From NCBI GenBank assembly GCA_964370715.1, contig CAYJKJ010000004.1, positions 62,001 to 126,000 on the forward strand: a stretch of 64,000 nt of DNA. Reading direction: 5' to 3'. The stretch comes from CAYJAY01 sp964370715 (lineage in GTDB: Bacteria > Bacillota > Clostridia > Oscillospirales > Ruminococcaceae). Positions 17,513-25,388 of this stretch are shown here, piece by piece; position 1 is the first letter of the stretch; each line of letters begins with the position of its first letter. The position numbers were made by a program, and so were the translations under genes. The notes beneath the pieces were generated by a model. The model ran no database searches and was not told the DNA's origin. It worked only from the letters and a program-made list of their open reading frames with translations.

Positions 17513-17650
17513 AGAATAAACCCTCCCTTTAAAACTATATTGTTTGACAAGAGAGAGAGTTTAATTCATTGCTAGATTATTAATAAATGCTTAACAAGAG
17601 GTTAAACTTTTTTTAAGGTTTATTTTAACGTTTATGTAGCGTTAAAACCC

Positions 17651-17680
17651 TTGCTGCATTATGCTAATGTGATGTATAAT
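17651..17680 (+). promoter_or_regulatory. Promoter for HTH regulator
   Basis: TTGCTG, 18 bp, TATAAT. The 5' leader to the gene at 17773 is about 86 nt and GC-richer than its surroundings (17736-17770), with no structure I can name. The rest of 17521-17650 holds no feature I can support. Confidence 0.55.
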
Positions 17681-17772
17681 ACATGGCATTAACGTTGTAG
17701 GTGTTTAGCTTAAAACAAGTTTTAAATCAACCTAGGCAACGGGGATGCTACGAGGCGGAATGGAGCATTAAT

Positions 17773-18054
17773 ATGAAAAAGATTTTATTTGAAAACAATA
17801 AAAATGTTATTTCGGTTAACCTTAAAGAAATAAGGATAGCAAAAAAAATTACTCAAGGGACGCTTGCGGCTAAGATGCAAACGCTTGGGATATCTATCGA
17901 CCAACAGATGATAAGCAAGATTGAAAACAATATGCGATTTGTTACAGATTATGAGCTAGCCGGTTTTTGCAAAGTTTTGAATATCAAATTAGAGGATTTG
18001 TTTCAAGATTTTTTCGAGAGGTATGCGGCAGTTTTGAAAACAGATATATCTTAA
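17773..18054 (+). CDS. XRE-family helix-turn-helix regulator
   Basis: The 93-residue protein starts MKKILFENNK after a GGAG site with 7-nt spacing. A longer frame from GTG 17701 runs back through the leader and is unlikely. Residues about 20-75 form a Cro/C1-type HTH: NLKEIRIAKKITQGTLAAKM, then QQMISKIENNMRFVTDYELAGFCKVLNI. The ISKIENN turn is the recognition-helix end. It may regulate the phage-like module to its right or its own gene. A terminator follows 53 nt downstream. Confidence 0.82.
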   Translation: MKKILFENNKNVISVNLKEIRIAKKITQGTLAAKMQTLGISIDQQMISKIENNMRFVTDYELAGFCKVLNIKLEDLFQDFFERYAAVLKTDIS

Positions 18055-18107
18055 AACCGGAGAAAAAACAGGGATTTATAAACCGCTAAATATGTATAAA
18101 TATAAAA

Positions 18108-18150
18108 ACACAAAATCAGATTTTTTGTAAGTCTGCTTTTGTGTTTTTTT
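18108..18150 (+). terminator. Rho-independent terminator after HTH gene
   Basis: A 13-bp stem (ACACAAAATCAGA with TCTGCTTTTGTGT, one mismatch) closes an 11-nt loop and is followed by a run of seven Ts. Confidence 0.85.
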
Positions 18151-18263
18151 ATTTTGTATATATGTTTAGTTGATCTGTTTTGGGAAAAACTTTTTCGGCA
18201 AAATAATCCCTGAAATACAATTTAACAACAACAAAAGATACTTTTTACCACCACTTAACAACA

Positions 18264-18292
18264 TTCGACACTGTTTTTGGAAAAAGTATACT
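18264..18292 (+). promoter_or_regulatory. Promoter upstream of small ORF
   Basis: TTCGAC and TATACT are separated by 17 bp. It would transcribe the small ORF at 18371 and could run into the antisense repressor gene. Confidence 0.5.
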
Positions 18293-18370
18293 ATTATACA
18301 TATAAAGATAATCTCGCCGATATTGCGGTTAATGTCGGGGGGATAAAAGTTCTTAGGGGGAGGACGCAAT

Positions 18371-18505
18371 TTGGATAGAAGAGAGGAAAGGCTTATCGAG
18401 GCGCTAAAGGATAAAGACAAGCTCGACAAGATAATTAAGATTGTACAATTTTATCAATCATCGCGCGAATCTCAGGAGGGGCAGAACGGTAGAAATCGAG
18501 AATAA
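18371..18505 (+). CDS. Small charged protein, 44 residues, antisense to repressor end
   Basis: A TTG start lies about 6 nt after a strong GGGGGAGG ribosome site. The peptide, beginning MDRREERLIEALKDKDKLDK, is helical and highly charged. Its last 24 codons lie opposite the 3' end of the repressor gene (18435-18749), so the two mRNAs would overlap tail to tail by 71 nt. A good promoter sits upstream. No family recognised. It could also be a regulatory transcript with an incidental frame. Confidence 0.45.
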   Translation: MDRREERLIEALKDKDKLDKIIKIVQFYQSSRESQEGQNGRNRE

Positions 18506-18749
18506 TTTGCTCTTGGTTTGAAAGGTCGTCTTTATAGTCGGCCTTTTTTTGTTGTGTTAAAAGATAATCTACCGATACGGAAAAATAATCCGCTATCTTT
18601 TCAAGCGTTGGAATAGATAAAATTTTTGTTCTTCCCATCTTTAGATCGGTCAGAACCCCTTGGGTTATTCCTATCTCGGAACAAAGCCTTCCAACTTTAA
18701 TTCCTTTTTCTTTGCATAAATCTTCAATTTTGTTATACAAACTGTACAT
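18435..18749 (-). CDS. XRE-family repressor-like HTH protein
   Basis: The 104-residue protein starts MYSLYNKIEDLCKEKGI with an AAGG site upstream. An alternative start eight codons earlier lacks one. The HTH spans about residues 8-62: IKVGRLCSEIGITQGVLTDLKMGRTKILSIPTLEKIADYFSVSVDYLL reads as a complete Cro/C1 domain (quoted parts overlap the family pattern IGITQ, LTDLK, LEKIADYF). It has no C-terminal protease domain, so RecA-type cleavage is not expected. It is encoded opposite the phage-like genes with operator-like repeats in its own promoter, like a CI/Cro switch. Confidence 0.85.
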   Translation of the reverse strand: MYSLYNKIEDLCKEKGIKVGRLCSEIGITQGVLTDLKMGRTKILSIPTLEKIADYFSVSVDYLLTQQKKADYKDDLSNQEQIILDFYRSAPPEIRAMIDKIVQS

Positions 18750-18783
18750 AATACACCTTTTCTTTATGTGCAATCTTATAAAA

Positions 18784-18902
18784 TACGGAAAAAAGTATAA
18801 AAATGCTTGTATAACTACGGTAAACCGTATATAATTACAGCATAAGTTCGGAACTCCGTATTAATGATTGAGTGGTACAACTATTATATACGTCAATCCG
18901 TA
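18784..18902. promoter_or_regulatory. Operator cluster with repeated TACGGA/TCCGTA half sites
   Basis: Half sites are TACGGA (18784-18789), the inverted pair TACGGT-AA-ACCGTA (18816-18829), TCCGTA (18855-18860) and TCCGTA (18897-18902). The inverted pair fills the spacer of the plus promoter, and the last half site lies in the spacer of the minus promoter. This is the expected layout for binding by the repressor at 18435-18749. The assignment to that repressor is inferred. Confidence 0.6.
18807..18835 (+). promoter_or_regulatory. Plus-strand promoter with operator in spacer
   Basis: TTGTAT and TATAAT are separated by 17 bp. The spacer contains the TACGGT/ACCGTA inverted repeat. It would read toward the nuclease-terminase operon and faces the minus promoter at 18883-18911. 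Confidence 0.55.
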
Positions 18903-18911
18903 GCTTGTCAA
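18883..18911 (-). promoter_or_regulatory. Consensus promoter for the repressor gene
   Basis: On the minus strand TTGACA and TATAAT are separated by 17 bp, a perfect sigma-A consensus. It points at the repressor at 18749, giving a leader of about 125 nt that crosses the operator cluster. The spacer includes the half site CTACGGA. Confidence 0.7.
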
Positions 18912-18925
18912 TCAACTGGGTGAAT

Positions 18926-18954
18926 TTGACAATTTGCTTTCAAACTTTTATTTT
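18926..18954 (+). promoter_or_regulatory. Promoter for nuclease-terminase-portal operon
   Basis: TTGACA, 17 bp, TATTTT, 60 nt before the first phage-like gene. Its -35 lies back to back with the -35 of the repressor promoter, with TTGTCAA and TTGACAA forming an inverted repeat around the centre. Confidence 0.55.
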
Positions 18955-19013
18955 CGAGGTTATGAGGTCATGTCCCCCGGTTGATTTAAAAAACTAAAGA
19001 GGTGTAGTTTTAA

Positions 19014-19934
19014 ATGGTTGTAACAAATAGATTAAATCTTCCAAATCAAGTTTTAGATTTTGCGAATATTCAAACAAAGCTTGAACCAAACGAATATAGA
19101 GTGACGTCGCTATTAAAAGGGGTTAAAGAGATTATTCTAGAGAAAAGGCATCAAGACGAGATAACGGTTGATGTTGCGGATATGGCGTATAAACTTTTTG
19201 GAACGGCGGTTCACCTTTTGCTTGAAAACAAACAACTTTCAGAAGGACAGCAAAAGGAACAAAGGATAAAAATAAACGTTGGGAACTATATTCTTTCGGG
19301 CCAGTTTGATCTTTATGATAGCTTGAAAGGCCTTGTTGTAGACTACAAAACAACCGTTTGTTCAAAGTTTATTCGAGGGGATTTTGAGGACTATCGAAAA
19401 CAGCTTTTAATCTATGGATATATGCTTAGGAGTTTGGGGTTTCCGGTTTATAGGGGGGAGGTGATTTTATTTTTAAAGGATTTTTCAAAATCAAAAAAAA
19501 GTTTTATAAAGAAATATCCCGAACATCCTATACAAAAGGTTGAGTTTCTTTTTTCAAACAATGATTTTTCGTTTATCGAACGGTTTATATTTAATAGGTT
19601 TAAAGATATCGAAATATACAGCGCAATGCCGGATGATTTAATTCCTGAATGTGGGTTGCAAAACAGGTTTAACGAAGGGTTGAGATTTGCGGTTAAAAAG
19701 GCAAAAAACAAAGCCGCAGTTAAAACGTTTGGAACAAGAACCGAGGCGGCAAGGTTTATAAGAGAGGGAAAAGGGGATTATATCGAACCTGTCGAGGGGA
19801 TCGATAGAAAATGCCTTGATTATTGTTTGGTTTCGGATTTTTGTAGTTTTGGTTTAAATTCAAAGTTTAAACAACAGATTAAAAAAAGAAAGGGCGGAGT
19901 GGATGAAGATATTAAACGAGATAAAGACCCTTAA
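19014..19934 (+). CDS. PD-(D/E)XK superfamily nuclease (RecB/Cas4-like)
   Basis: The 306-residue protein has the RecB-family nuclease motifs: FGTAVHLLLE with H67, GQFD with D99, and VVDYKTT with D110 and K112, then a QLLIYGYML helix where QxxxY is expected. A Cys cluster near residue 267 (KCLDYCLVSDFC) might bind metal or an Fe-S cluster, as in some Cas4/AddB relatives. Its 3' end overlaps the terminase gene by 32 nt, which implies translational coupling. In phages such proteins act in recombination or DNA processing. There is no Cas gene or CRISPR array nearby, so a Cas4 role is not supported. Confidence 0.8.
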   Translation: MVVTNRLNLPNQVLDFANIQTKLEPNEYRVTSLLKGVKEIILEKRHQDEITVDVADMAYKLFGTAVHLLLENKQLSEGQQKEQRIKINVGNYILSGQFDLYDSLKGLVVDYKTTVCSKFIRGDFEDYRKQLLIYGYMLRSLGFPVYRGEVILFLKDFSKSKKSFIKKYPEHPIQKVEFLFSNNDFSFIERFIFNRFKDIEIYSAMPDDLIPECGLQNRFNEGLRFAVKKAKNKAAVKTFGTRTEAARFIREGKGDYIEPVEGIDRKCLDYCLVSDFCSFGLNSKFKQQIKKRKGGVDEDIKRDKDP

Positions 19935-21648
19935 GATTAAGGATAAAAACGGAACGCTTGTTGATTTTTGCCCAAACAAAGCACAGCTTAAATTGATTGA
20001 GGCTATCGAAAAACAGACGGCGGAACAAAAACCGATTAGAGTTATTATTTTGAAAGCGAGGCAGATGGGGTTTTCGACGATTGCGGAGGCATTGATTTTT
20101 ATTAGGACGATAAAGCGCTCCAACGTGTCGAGCGGAGTTATTGCGCATGAGTCGCAGGCGGCTTCAAATCTTTTTCGAATGTCTAAGCGATTTTATGACA
20201 CTATGCCACAGGTTGTTCAAGCGAAAAAGGAAAAACGGTTTAAAAAGAGAAAATCCGCTTTAAAGCAAGAGGAGCAACAACCCGTTGATAGCGGTGTTCC
20301 CGAAATAGCGGTTTGTAATTCTAAAGAATTGGGGTTTAGCTTTGAGGATGGAGAAAGCTTTATTCGAATGATGACGGCAGGCAACGACACAACGGGGCGA
20401 GGGGAAACGTTCCAAAATCTTCATATTTCGGAATATGCCTTTTGGAAAGGGGACAAAACCGAGGTGTTGTTGGGTCTCGCTCAAACGGTTCCGGCAAGCC
20501 CCGACACGATGGTGGTTATCGAAAGCACCGCTAACGGGCATGAAGCTTTCTACAACGAATGGAAAAGAGCGATATCAAACCAAAGCGATTTTATACCGGT
20601 GTTCACCGCATGGTTTGATGCGGAAGACTATGTTATGCCGTTTAGCAAAAAGCCGTTTTCCAAAGATGAGCTGGAACTAAAAGCGCTGTATAGCTTGACA
20701 GACGATCAGATGGAATGGCGCAGATGGTGTATAAAAAACAAATGTCAAGGATCGCTAAGGCGGTTTAAACAGGAATACCCAAGTTGTGCCGAGGAGGCGT
20801 TTTTACTTTCCAAAGAATCGGTTTTTGATAACGAGGTTATAACCGAAAGGATTGAATACCTTAAAAAAACATATTTGAAAAAACCATTTTTAAAGGGAAG
20901 TTTTAACTATAATTTCAACGATAAAAACACAAAGGATTTTATATCGGGGTTTAGCTTTTTGCAAAATAAGCATGAATATGTTCGCATATTTAAACCGCCA
21001 CAAAAAGACATTCCTTATGTTATCGGTGCCGACACCAAGGGGGAGGGGAAGGATTTTTATGCCGCAACCGTTTTAAACAACGTGACGGGGGAAAGGGTTG
21101 CTTCTATCCACATGGATTGTGATAATTCAAAGCCGTTTACCTACCAGCTTTATTGCCTTGGCAAACACTACAACGATGCATTAATCGGGGTTGAAGTTAA
21201 TTTTAACACAGCGCCTGTCGAGGAACTTATGCGGCTTAGCTATCCAAAACAATATGTTAGGGAAAGAAGAGATGATTTTAAAAAAACCAAACTCACAAAA
21301 TATGGCTTTAGGACCGACGGCAACACAAGGAGTTTAATTATCGACAAACAAGTCGATAACATTAACAACAATATAGAGCTGTTTAACGATGTTGATATGC
21401 TAAGGGAGGCGTTGACGTTTGTGTATGACAAAAACGGAAGACCCGATGCGCTTTCGGGAAACCATGATGATCTTCTTTTTTCCGACATGATAGCGGCAGA
21501 GATAAGAGGGCAACAAAGTTTTAGACCCAAAACAGAGCAGGCGCAAAAGAAACATTATTCCGACGATATGTTGGAAGACTTTATCTCGGCAACTCCTTTA
21601 ATGAAACAACAAATGATTGAGAAATGGGGTGAACCATTAAATGATTAA
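19903..21648 (+). CDS. Terminase large subunit-like DNA packaging ATPase
   Basis: The 581-residue protein has the terminase Walker A variant LKARQMGFST (residues 50-59), a GRGETFQNLHISEYAFW segment as Walker B region, and a VVIESTANG coupling motif. The C-terminal nuclease domain begins at YVIGADTKGEGKDFYAATVLN, with GVEVNF and HDDLLFSDM as later acidic motifs. It would power DNA entry through the portal and cut the substrate. No small subunit is visible next to it. It overlaps the nuclease gene upstream and the portal gene downstream by 8 nt. Confidence 0.92.
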   Translation: MKILNEIKTLKIKDKNGTLVDFCPNKAQLKLIEAIEKQTAEQKPIRVIILKARQMGFSTIAEALIFIRTIKRSNVSSGVIAHESQAASNLFRMSKRFYDTMPQVVQAKKEKRFKKRKSALKQEEQQPVDSGVPEIAVCNSKELGFSFEDGESFIRMMTAGNDTTGRGETFQNLHISEYAFWKGDKTEVLLGLAQTVPASPDTMVVIESTANGHEAFYNEWKRAISNQSDFIPVFTAWFDAEDYVMPFSKKPFSKDELELKALYSLTDDQMEWRRWCIKNKCQGSLRRFKQEYPSCAEEAFLLSKESVFDNEVITERIEYLKKTYLKKPFLKGSFNYNFNDKNTKDFISGFSFLQNKHEYVRIFKPPQKDIPYVIGADTKGEGKDFYAATVLNNVTGERVASIHMDCDNSKPFTYQLYCLGKHYNDALIGVEVNFNTAPVEELMRLSYPKQYVRERRDDFKKTKLTKYGFRTDGNTRSLIIDKQVDNINNNIELFNDVDMLREALTFVYDKNGRPDALSGNHDDLLFSDMIAAEIRGQQSFRPKTEQAQKKHYSDDMLEDFISATPLMKQQMIEKWGEPLND

Positions 21649-23647
21649 AAAAGATATCGAAGGCTGTTTTGAAACATATTCTATTTCTAAATGGCAACAA
21701 ACATTTGAAAAGAGCAAAAAAGGTTTTGTTACGCCGTCGGGAGAGGATGCATTTTTGGCGTTCGACCGACAAAACGCTGTTTATAACGGGAGCGAAAATG
21801 TTGGAGGCGGCCGAAGCTTTACAACGGTTTGGAACTTTCCGGAGGAACTTATAGAAGCCAGTATCGACAGTTTGATACCGCTACCAAAAGTTACCCCGAG
21901 AAATCCCGGCGAGAGAACGCTTCGAAACGCAAGAGTTATCGAAAATCTTTTGCGAAGCGAGATCGAGCGGTTGCCGTTTCAAGAGTTAAACGACATAGAC
22001 GAGAGGTTGGTTAGGGTTAATGGCGGAACGGCATTTTTTGTGTCGTGGGATGCTTTTTCAACCAACAACAATCGGTCGGGGGAACTCGATATAAGGCTTA
22101 TTTCCGCAAAACAGCTTATCCCACAACAGGGTGTCCACGATATACGGTTTATGGATTATTTATTTTTAACGTTTGACGACACCAAAGAACGGCTTTTTGC
22201 TCGGTATAAAAACCATGGTGTTTATAACGAAACTACCGACAGCGAGTTGTCGAACAATTTAAACTCCGACGAACTTGTTACCCAAAAGATAGCATACTAT
22301 CGAAACAAAAACGGCAGGATTGGTTGCTTCTCTTGGGTGGGGGACACTTGTTTAATCGATGATGCGGATTTTGAGATGAGAAAAGAAAAGCGGTGTGCTA
22401 GTTGCGGAAAAGTTATAGTTGATCAAAAAAAACCGTGTGTTTGCGGTTGTCGCAAGTTTAAGAACATTTCAAAGAGCTTTGAAACGTTGTCGGGTGATAT
22501 CGAGATATTAGAAACAAATGACCAAAACCAAAACAAGATAACGACGATTCCGGCTTTTTCTCCGGTTGTGGATGGCGAAGGGTTGCCGATAATGGAGGAA
22601 TTCGACACCGGCGAACAGCTTTTTGAACACGATAAAAACGGCAAAAAAATACCGGTGTATGACTACATATTTGATGATATGGGGATGGTTGTCAATGATG
22701 AAAAGGGCAATCCCATTGGCAAACCAAAGACAAAAAAGAAAAAGCGTGCGCTGAAAAAACCTACCGAAATTGAGTTTTATTATCCGTCGCAATTTCCTGT
22801 ATCAATTAGAAAAAATATTTCGGACAAAGACTTTTTATATGGCAAAAGCGATATCGACAGCATCAGGCAATATTATATAAGCGCTTGCAGACAACTTACA
22901 AAGCGAAACGACATACTGCTAAAAAGCGGAAGCGTTGTCGAAGTTCCGCAGGGAACAAGCAGGCGGTTCACAAATGATGCGTTAACTATCATCGAAAGCA
23001 AACCCGAAAACTATGGCAAGATAAACGTTGTTGATATAAAAGCGCCAACCGAAAGCTATGAGCAAACCGCAAATAACGATTATGAACGAGCAAAAAACAT
23101 TCTCGGCGTGACCGATAGTTTTCAAGGAAGGAAAGACAGCACCGCCGTTAGTGGAAGAGCGAAAGAAACCCAAATTATGCAGGTTTTAGGCAGACAACAC
23201 AGCCGAAGAATTATGAAAAACAAAGCATATGCAACGCTTTATGAGATGATGTTTAAACTGTTGTTGGCTTATTCCGACGACGACAGAACGTTTGTCGAAA
23301 AAAAGAGCGATGGAAGCGCTGCAAAACAGGTGTTTAACCGATATGAGTTTATCGAAAAGGATCGAAACGGAAGATACTATTTTTCGGATGAATATATATT
23401 TTCGGTAGATGAAAGCGGAGTAGATTTTAGCGACAAACGGTTTATGCTCGAGATGCTTCAAAGAAATCTTGATATGGGGGCATATGGGGCAAGGGAAAAT
23501 CCCGAAACATGGATACAGTTTTGGAAAGATATGAAAAACCTTGGGGTTCCGGGATGTTCCGACAAGATTGATTATTGGAAAAATGTTAAACAACAAGCGG
23601 AACTTATCGATGGGCAGAATATATTAAAAGGAGAAGCGATAAAATGA
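21641..23647 (+). CDS. Portal protein with inserted zinc-ribbon-like segment
   Basis: The 668-residue protein directly follows the terminase, as portals do. It has an alpha/beta first half, a wing region, and a long helical C-terminal half with TSRRFTNDALTIIESKPENY and AVSGRAKETQIMQVLG typical of large podovirus/siphovirus portals. Residues about 252-270 hold C-x2-C-x10-C-x-C-x-C (CASCGK then PCVCGC), a zinc-ribbon-like insertion I do not associate with portals. The region after it (about 300-375) is Lys/Asp-rich and may be a flexible loop. It overlaps the next gene by 4 nt. Confidence 0.82.
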   Translation: MIKKDIEGCFETYSISKWQQTFEKSKKGFVTPSGEDAFLAFDRQNAVYNGSENVGGGRSFTTVWNFPEELIEASIDSLIPLPKVTPRNPGERTLRNARVIENLLRSEIERLPFQELNDIDERLVRVNGGTAFFVSWDAFSTNNNRSGELDIRLISAKQLIPQQGVHDIRFMDYLFLTFDDTKERLFARYKNHGVYNETTDSELSNNLNSDELVTQKIAYYRNKNGRIGCFSWVGDTCLIDDADFEMRKEKRCASCGKVIVDQKKPCVCGCRKFKNISKSFETLSGDIEILETNDQNQNKITTIPAFSPVVDGEGLPIMEEFDTGEQLFEHDKNGKKIPVYDYIFDDMGMVVNDEKGNPIGKPKTKKKKRALKKPTEIEFYYPSQFPVSIRKNISDKDFLYGKSDIDSIRQYYISACRQLTKRNDILLKSGSVVEVPQGTSRRFTNDALTIIESKPENYGKINVVDIKAPTESYEQTANNDYERAKNILGVTDSFQGRKDSTAVSGRAKETQIMQVLGRQHSRRIMKNKAYATLYEMMFKLLLAYSDDDRTFVEKKSDGSAAKQVFNRYEFIEKDRNGRYYFSDEYIFSVDESGVDFSDKRFMLEMLQRNLDMGAYGARENPETWIQFWKDMKNLGVPGCSDKIDYWKNVKQQAELIDGQNILKGEAIK

Positions 23648-23886
23648 AAAAAGGAATGTGTGAAATTTGCGGTCTTGAGATGCCTATTTTTGCGGGATAT
23701 GATGTTGCGGAAAACGATAACACGGCGGAACTTCCGACCAAGCTATATCATGTTACGGTGCATTATTGTAAAAACAAAAGTTGCCCACAAAACGGTGTTC
23801 CGTTTGAAGTTAAAACACAGCAGATGCTAAACAACGTTCCAAACATCCCCGAAAGAATTCCGCTCAAGAAAGGAACGAGGGCATGA
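23644..23886 (+). CDS. Small zinc-knuckle protein in packaging operon
   Basis: The 80-residue protein carries CEICGLEM near its N-terminus and HYCKNKSCPQNG in the middle, two C-x2-C/C-x4-C pairs that could bind zinc. It overlaps the portal gene by 4 nt and the next small gene by 4 nt, so it belongs to the packaging transcript. No family recognised. A packaging or DNA-binding accessory role is a guess from place only. Confidence 0.7.
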   Translation: MKKGMCEICGLEMPIFAGYDVAENDNTAELPTKLYHVTVHYCKNKSCPQNGVPFEVKTQQMLNNVPNIPERIPLKKGTRA

Positions 23887-24014
23887 AAAAGATTTTTCAT
23901 AGCTGTCTCGACGGCAGAGATAAACTCGTTGCAATCGAACGAGACGGAAAGATATATGTTAAATGCAAGGGTTGCAAACAAGAGGTCGCGATAGGTTTTG
24001 CGTTTACACATTAA
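23883..24014 (+). CDS. 43-residue zinc-knuckle-like protein
   Basis: The frame begins MKKIFHSCLDGRDKLVAIERD and has KCKGCKQEV, a C-x2-C knuckle, near the end. The start ATG overlaps the upstream stop in an ATGA, and a terminator follows 27 nt after the stop. Both support a real gene despite its size. It is the last gene of the nuclease-terminase-portal transcript. Function unknown. Confidence 0.7.
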   Translation: MKKIFHSCLDGRDKLVAIERDGKIYVKCKGCKQEVAIGFAFTH

Positions 24015-24040
24015 ATTAATGAAATACAAAAAGAGCCTTG

Positions 24041-24087
24041 AGCCGATTTAAGTTTTTGATTAAAAAAACTTTTGTCGGCTTTTTTTA
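24041..24087 (+). terminator. Terminator between packaging and capsid operons
   Basis: AGCCGA...AAGTTTTT pairs with AAAAACTT...TCGGCT around a short loop, followed by TTTTTTTATTT. Confidence 0.8.
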
Positions 24088-24090
24088 TTT

Positions 24091-24120
24091 AAAAGTTTTG
24101 GTTTGTTGCCAAACTTTTTT
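24091..24120 (+). terminator. Second tandem stem-loop with T-run
   Basis: AAAAGTTTTGG pairs imperfectly with CCAAACTTTTTT across a 7-nt loop, immediately after the first terminator. Together they should isolate the capsid operon from upstream transcription. Confidence 0.55.
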
Positions 24121-24133
24121 ATATAGATATTAT
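24106..24133 (+). promoter_or_regulatory. Candidate promoter for capsid-tail operon
   Basis: TTGCCA, 16 bp, TATTAT, 45 nt before the first capsid-operon gene. The -35 overlaps the second stem-loop. A promoter is needed here if the terminators work. Confidence 0.4.
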
Positions 24134-24177
24134 TTTTAAAGGCTTAAATATAAGTCTTGAAAGAAGGGAGAAACATA

Positions 24178-24801
24178 ATGCAAACGACAGAACAAACGGC
24201 AAAAAAACAGCAAGCTGTTCCTTTGGAAGATACGCAGGGGGAACAACAAAACGAGAAAAACAACGAGCTTTCGGAAATCTCAAAACGCATCGAGATGCTT
24301 GAAGCATTGGTTGGCAGTTTTGAAAAAACAAAACAGACTATCGGAAAGGAGGACAGCGAAAAACTATTGTGGTATTCCGAGAACTTTGATAGCTTGCCCG
24401 ATACGACAGAGGAGCAAAAAGCTGCTGAATGTAGCGGTTGCGCAACCGAGGTTATGAAAAGGGATCTTTTTGAGATTAAACAAAGCTTTCCTTTTGAAAC
24501 TGCCGACGATATCTCGAGGATAGCTAATCGAGAGGATTATTTCAAATATCGTTTCGGACAAGACCTATTTGGAAATCCGTTTTGGAAAAACACTGCGACA
24601 GACGCATATTTTCTTGCGATGCGAGACAACCGACCAAAAGGTTACCAAAGCGACAAAAGCCATTTAATAGCCCCAAAAGGTTCTGGCGGTTCGGCGCTCA
24701 TCGATGTTCCGAGCGATGTTGCGGCTATCTATAAACGGCTTATGCCAAAAATTTCCGACACCGAGATGGTAAAACATTATACTTCATCAAAAAAGAAATA
24801 G
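24178..24801 (+). CDS. Scaffold-like phage protein
   Basis: From ATG 24178 (after GAAGGGAG) the protein has 207 residues. The first 60 are Gln/Glu/Lys-rich and look disordered to coiled-coil (SEISKRIEMLEALVGSFEK). The middle is acidic, and the C-terminal part has NPFWKNTATDAYFLAMRDNRPKGYQ in short conserved-looking blocks followed by KHYTSSKKK. Low-complexity helical proteins between portal and capsid are usually scaffolds. No direct family match was recognised. The extended TTG start at 24157 runs through the ribosome site and is rejected. Confidence 0.6.
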   Translation: MQTTEQTAKKQQAVPLEDTQGEQQNEKNNELSEISKRIEMLEALVGSFEKTKQTIGKEDSEKLLWYSENFDSLPDTTEEQKAAECSGCATEVMKRDLFEIKQSFPFETADDISRIANREDYFKYRFGQDLFGNPFWKNTATDAYFLAMRDNRPKGYQSDKSHLIAPKGSGGSALIDVPSDVAAIYKRLMPKISDTEMVKHYTSSKKK

Positions 24802-24813
24802 AAAGGAAAAAAC

Positions 24814-24981
24814 ATGAAACAAAACAACACACCGGCGGGAAAGATTAGACACACGGGTTCTCAGGTTGTTGAGCCGGCGTTTAGCGCCAAACCGACAACC
24901 GTTAACAAAGTTAAAAAAGGGGATGACCTAAGAACCATTAACACAAACATCAAACAAAACAAAGGGGGTATGGCGGAATGA
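24814..24981 (+). CDS. 55-residue basic protein in capsid operon
   Basis: The frame starts MKQNNTPAGKIRHTGSQVVE after GAAAGGAAAA and ends in KQNKGGMAE. The stop overlaps the next ATG (ATGA). It is Lys/Asn/Thr-rich without cysteines. The position between scaffold and decoration-like genes and the coupled start support a real gene. Function unknown. Confidence 0.72.
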   Translation: MKQNNTPAGKIRHTGSQVVEPAFSAKPTTVNKVKKGDDLRTINTNIKQNKGGMAE

Positions 24982-25367
24982 AACTTGCGAAAAGAAACAT
25001 TAATTCAACAGAGCCGTTTATCTATCTTGAAACTACCGAGGGGGTGTCTTACAATCCCGGAGCGGCTATTACGGTAACCGAAGGTAAGGCGGTTTTGGCA
25101 ACAGGAACGACAAAGCCCGAATATATCGCAGTTTCAAAAATAAAGGGGGGAGAGGGCGAACTTGCGGCAATAATGGTTTTGCCCGATATGGTTTTTGAAG
25201 CGGAGCTTTCGGCGAGCGCTAGCGCTCTTTCGGTTGGCAGCAAAGTTACGATAGCTTCCGACGGCGAGAGGCTAACCGCTACGACAACGAGCGGAATTGC
25301 CGAGATTTTGGAGTTTAAAACGACTTCAAAAGCGGTTGGCGATAAAGTTTTGTTTAAATTTAATTAG
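24978..25367 (+). CDS. Capsid decoration-like protein
   Basis: The 129-residue protein is rich in Ala, Thr, Val and Gly with alternating beta-strand character (GAAITVTEGKAVLATGTTKPEYIAVSKI as overlapping strands). It ends AVGDKVLFKFN. Small beta-rich proteins just before the major capsid gene are often head-decoration proteins of the lambda gpD or Hoc-like type. This is inferred from composition and place, not from a motif. A 21-nt gap precedes the capsid gene. Confidence 0.6.
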   Translation: MKLAKRNINSTEPFIYLETTEGVSYNPGAAITVTEGKAVLATGTTKPEYIAVSKIKGGEGELAAIMVLPDMVFEAELSASASALSVGSKVTIASDGERLTATTTSGIAEILEFKTTSKAVGDKVLFKFN

Positions 25368-25388
25368 AAAGAAAAGGAGTTTGATTTT

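Noticed and set aside
17701..17772. N-terminal extension of the HTH regulator from GTG 17701
   Set aside because: It runs through the leader after the promoter and has no ribosome site. ATG 17773 has a good one.
19014..19934. Cas4 or CRISPR adaptation nuclease
   Set aside because: The motifs fit PD-(D/E)XK in general, but there is no cas1/cas2 or array, and the gene is coupled to a terminase.
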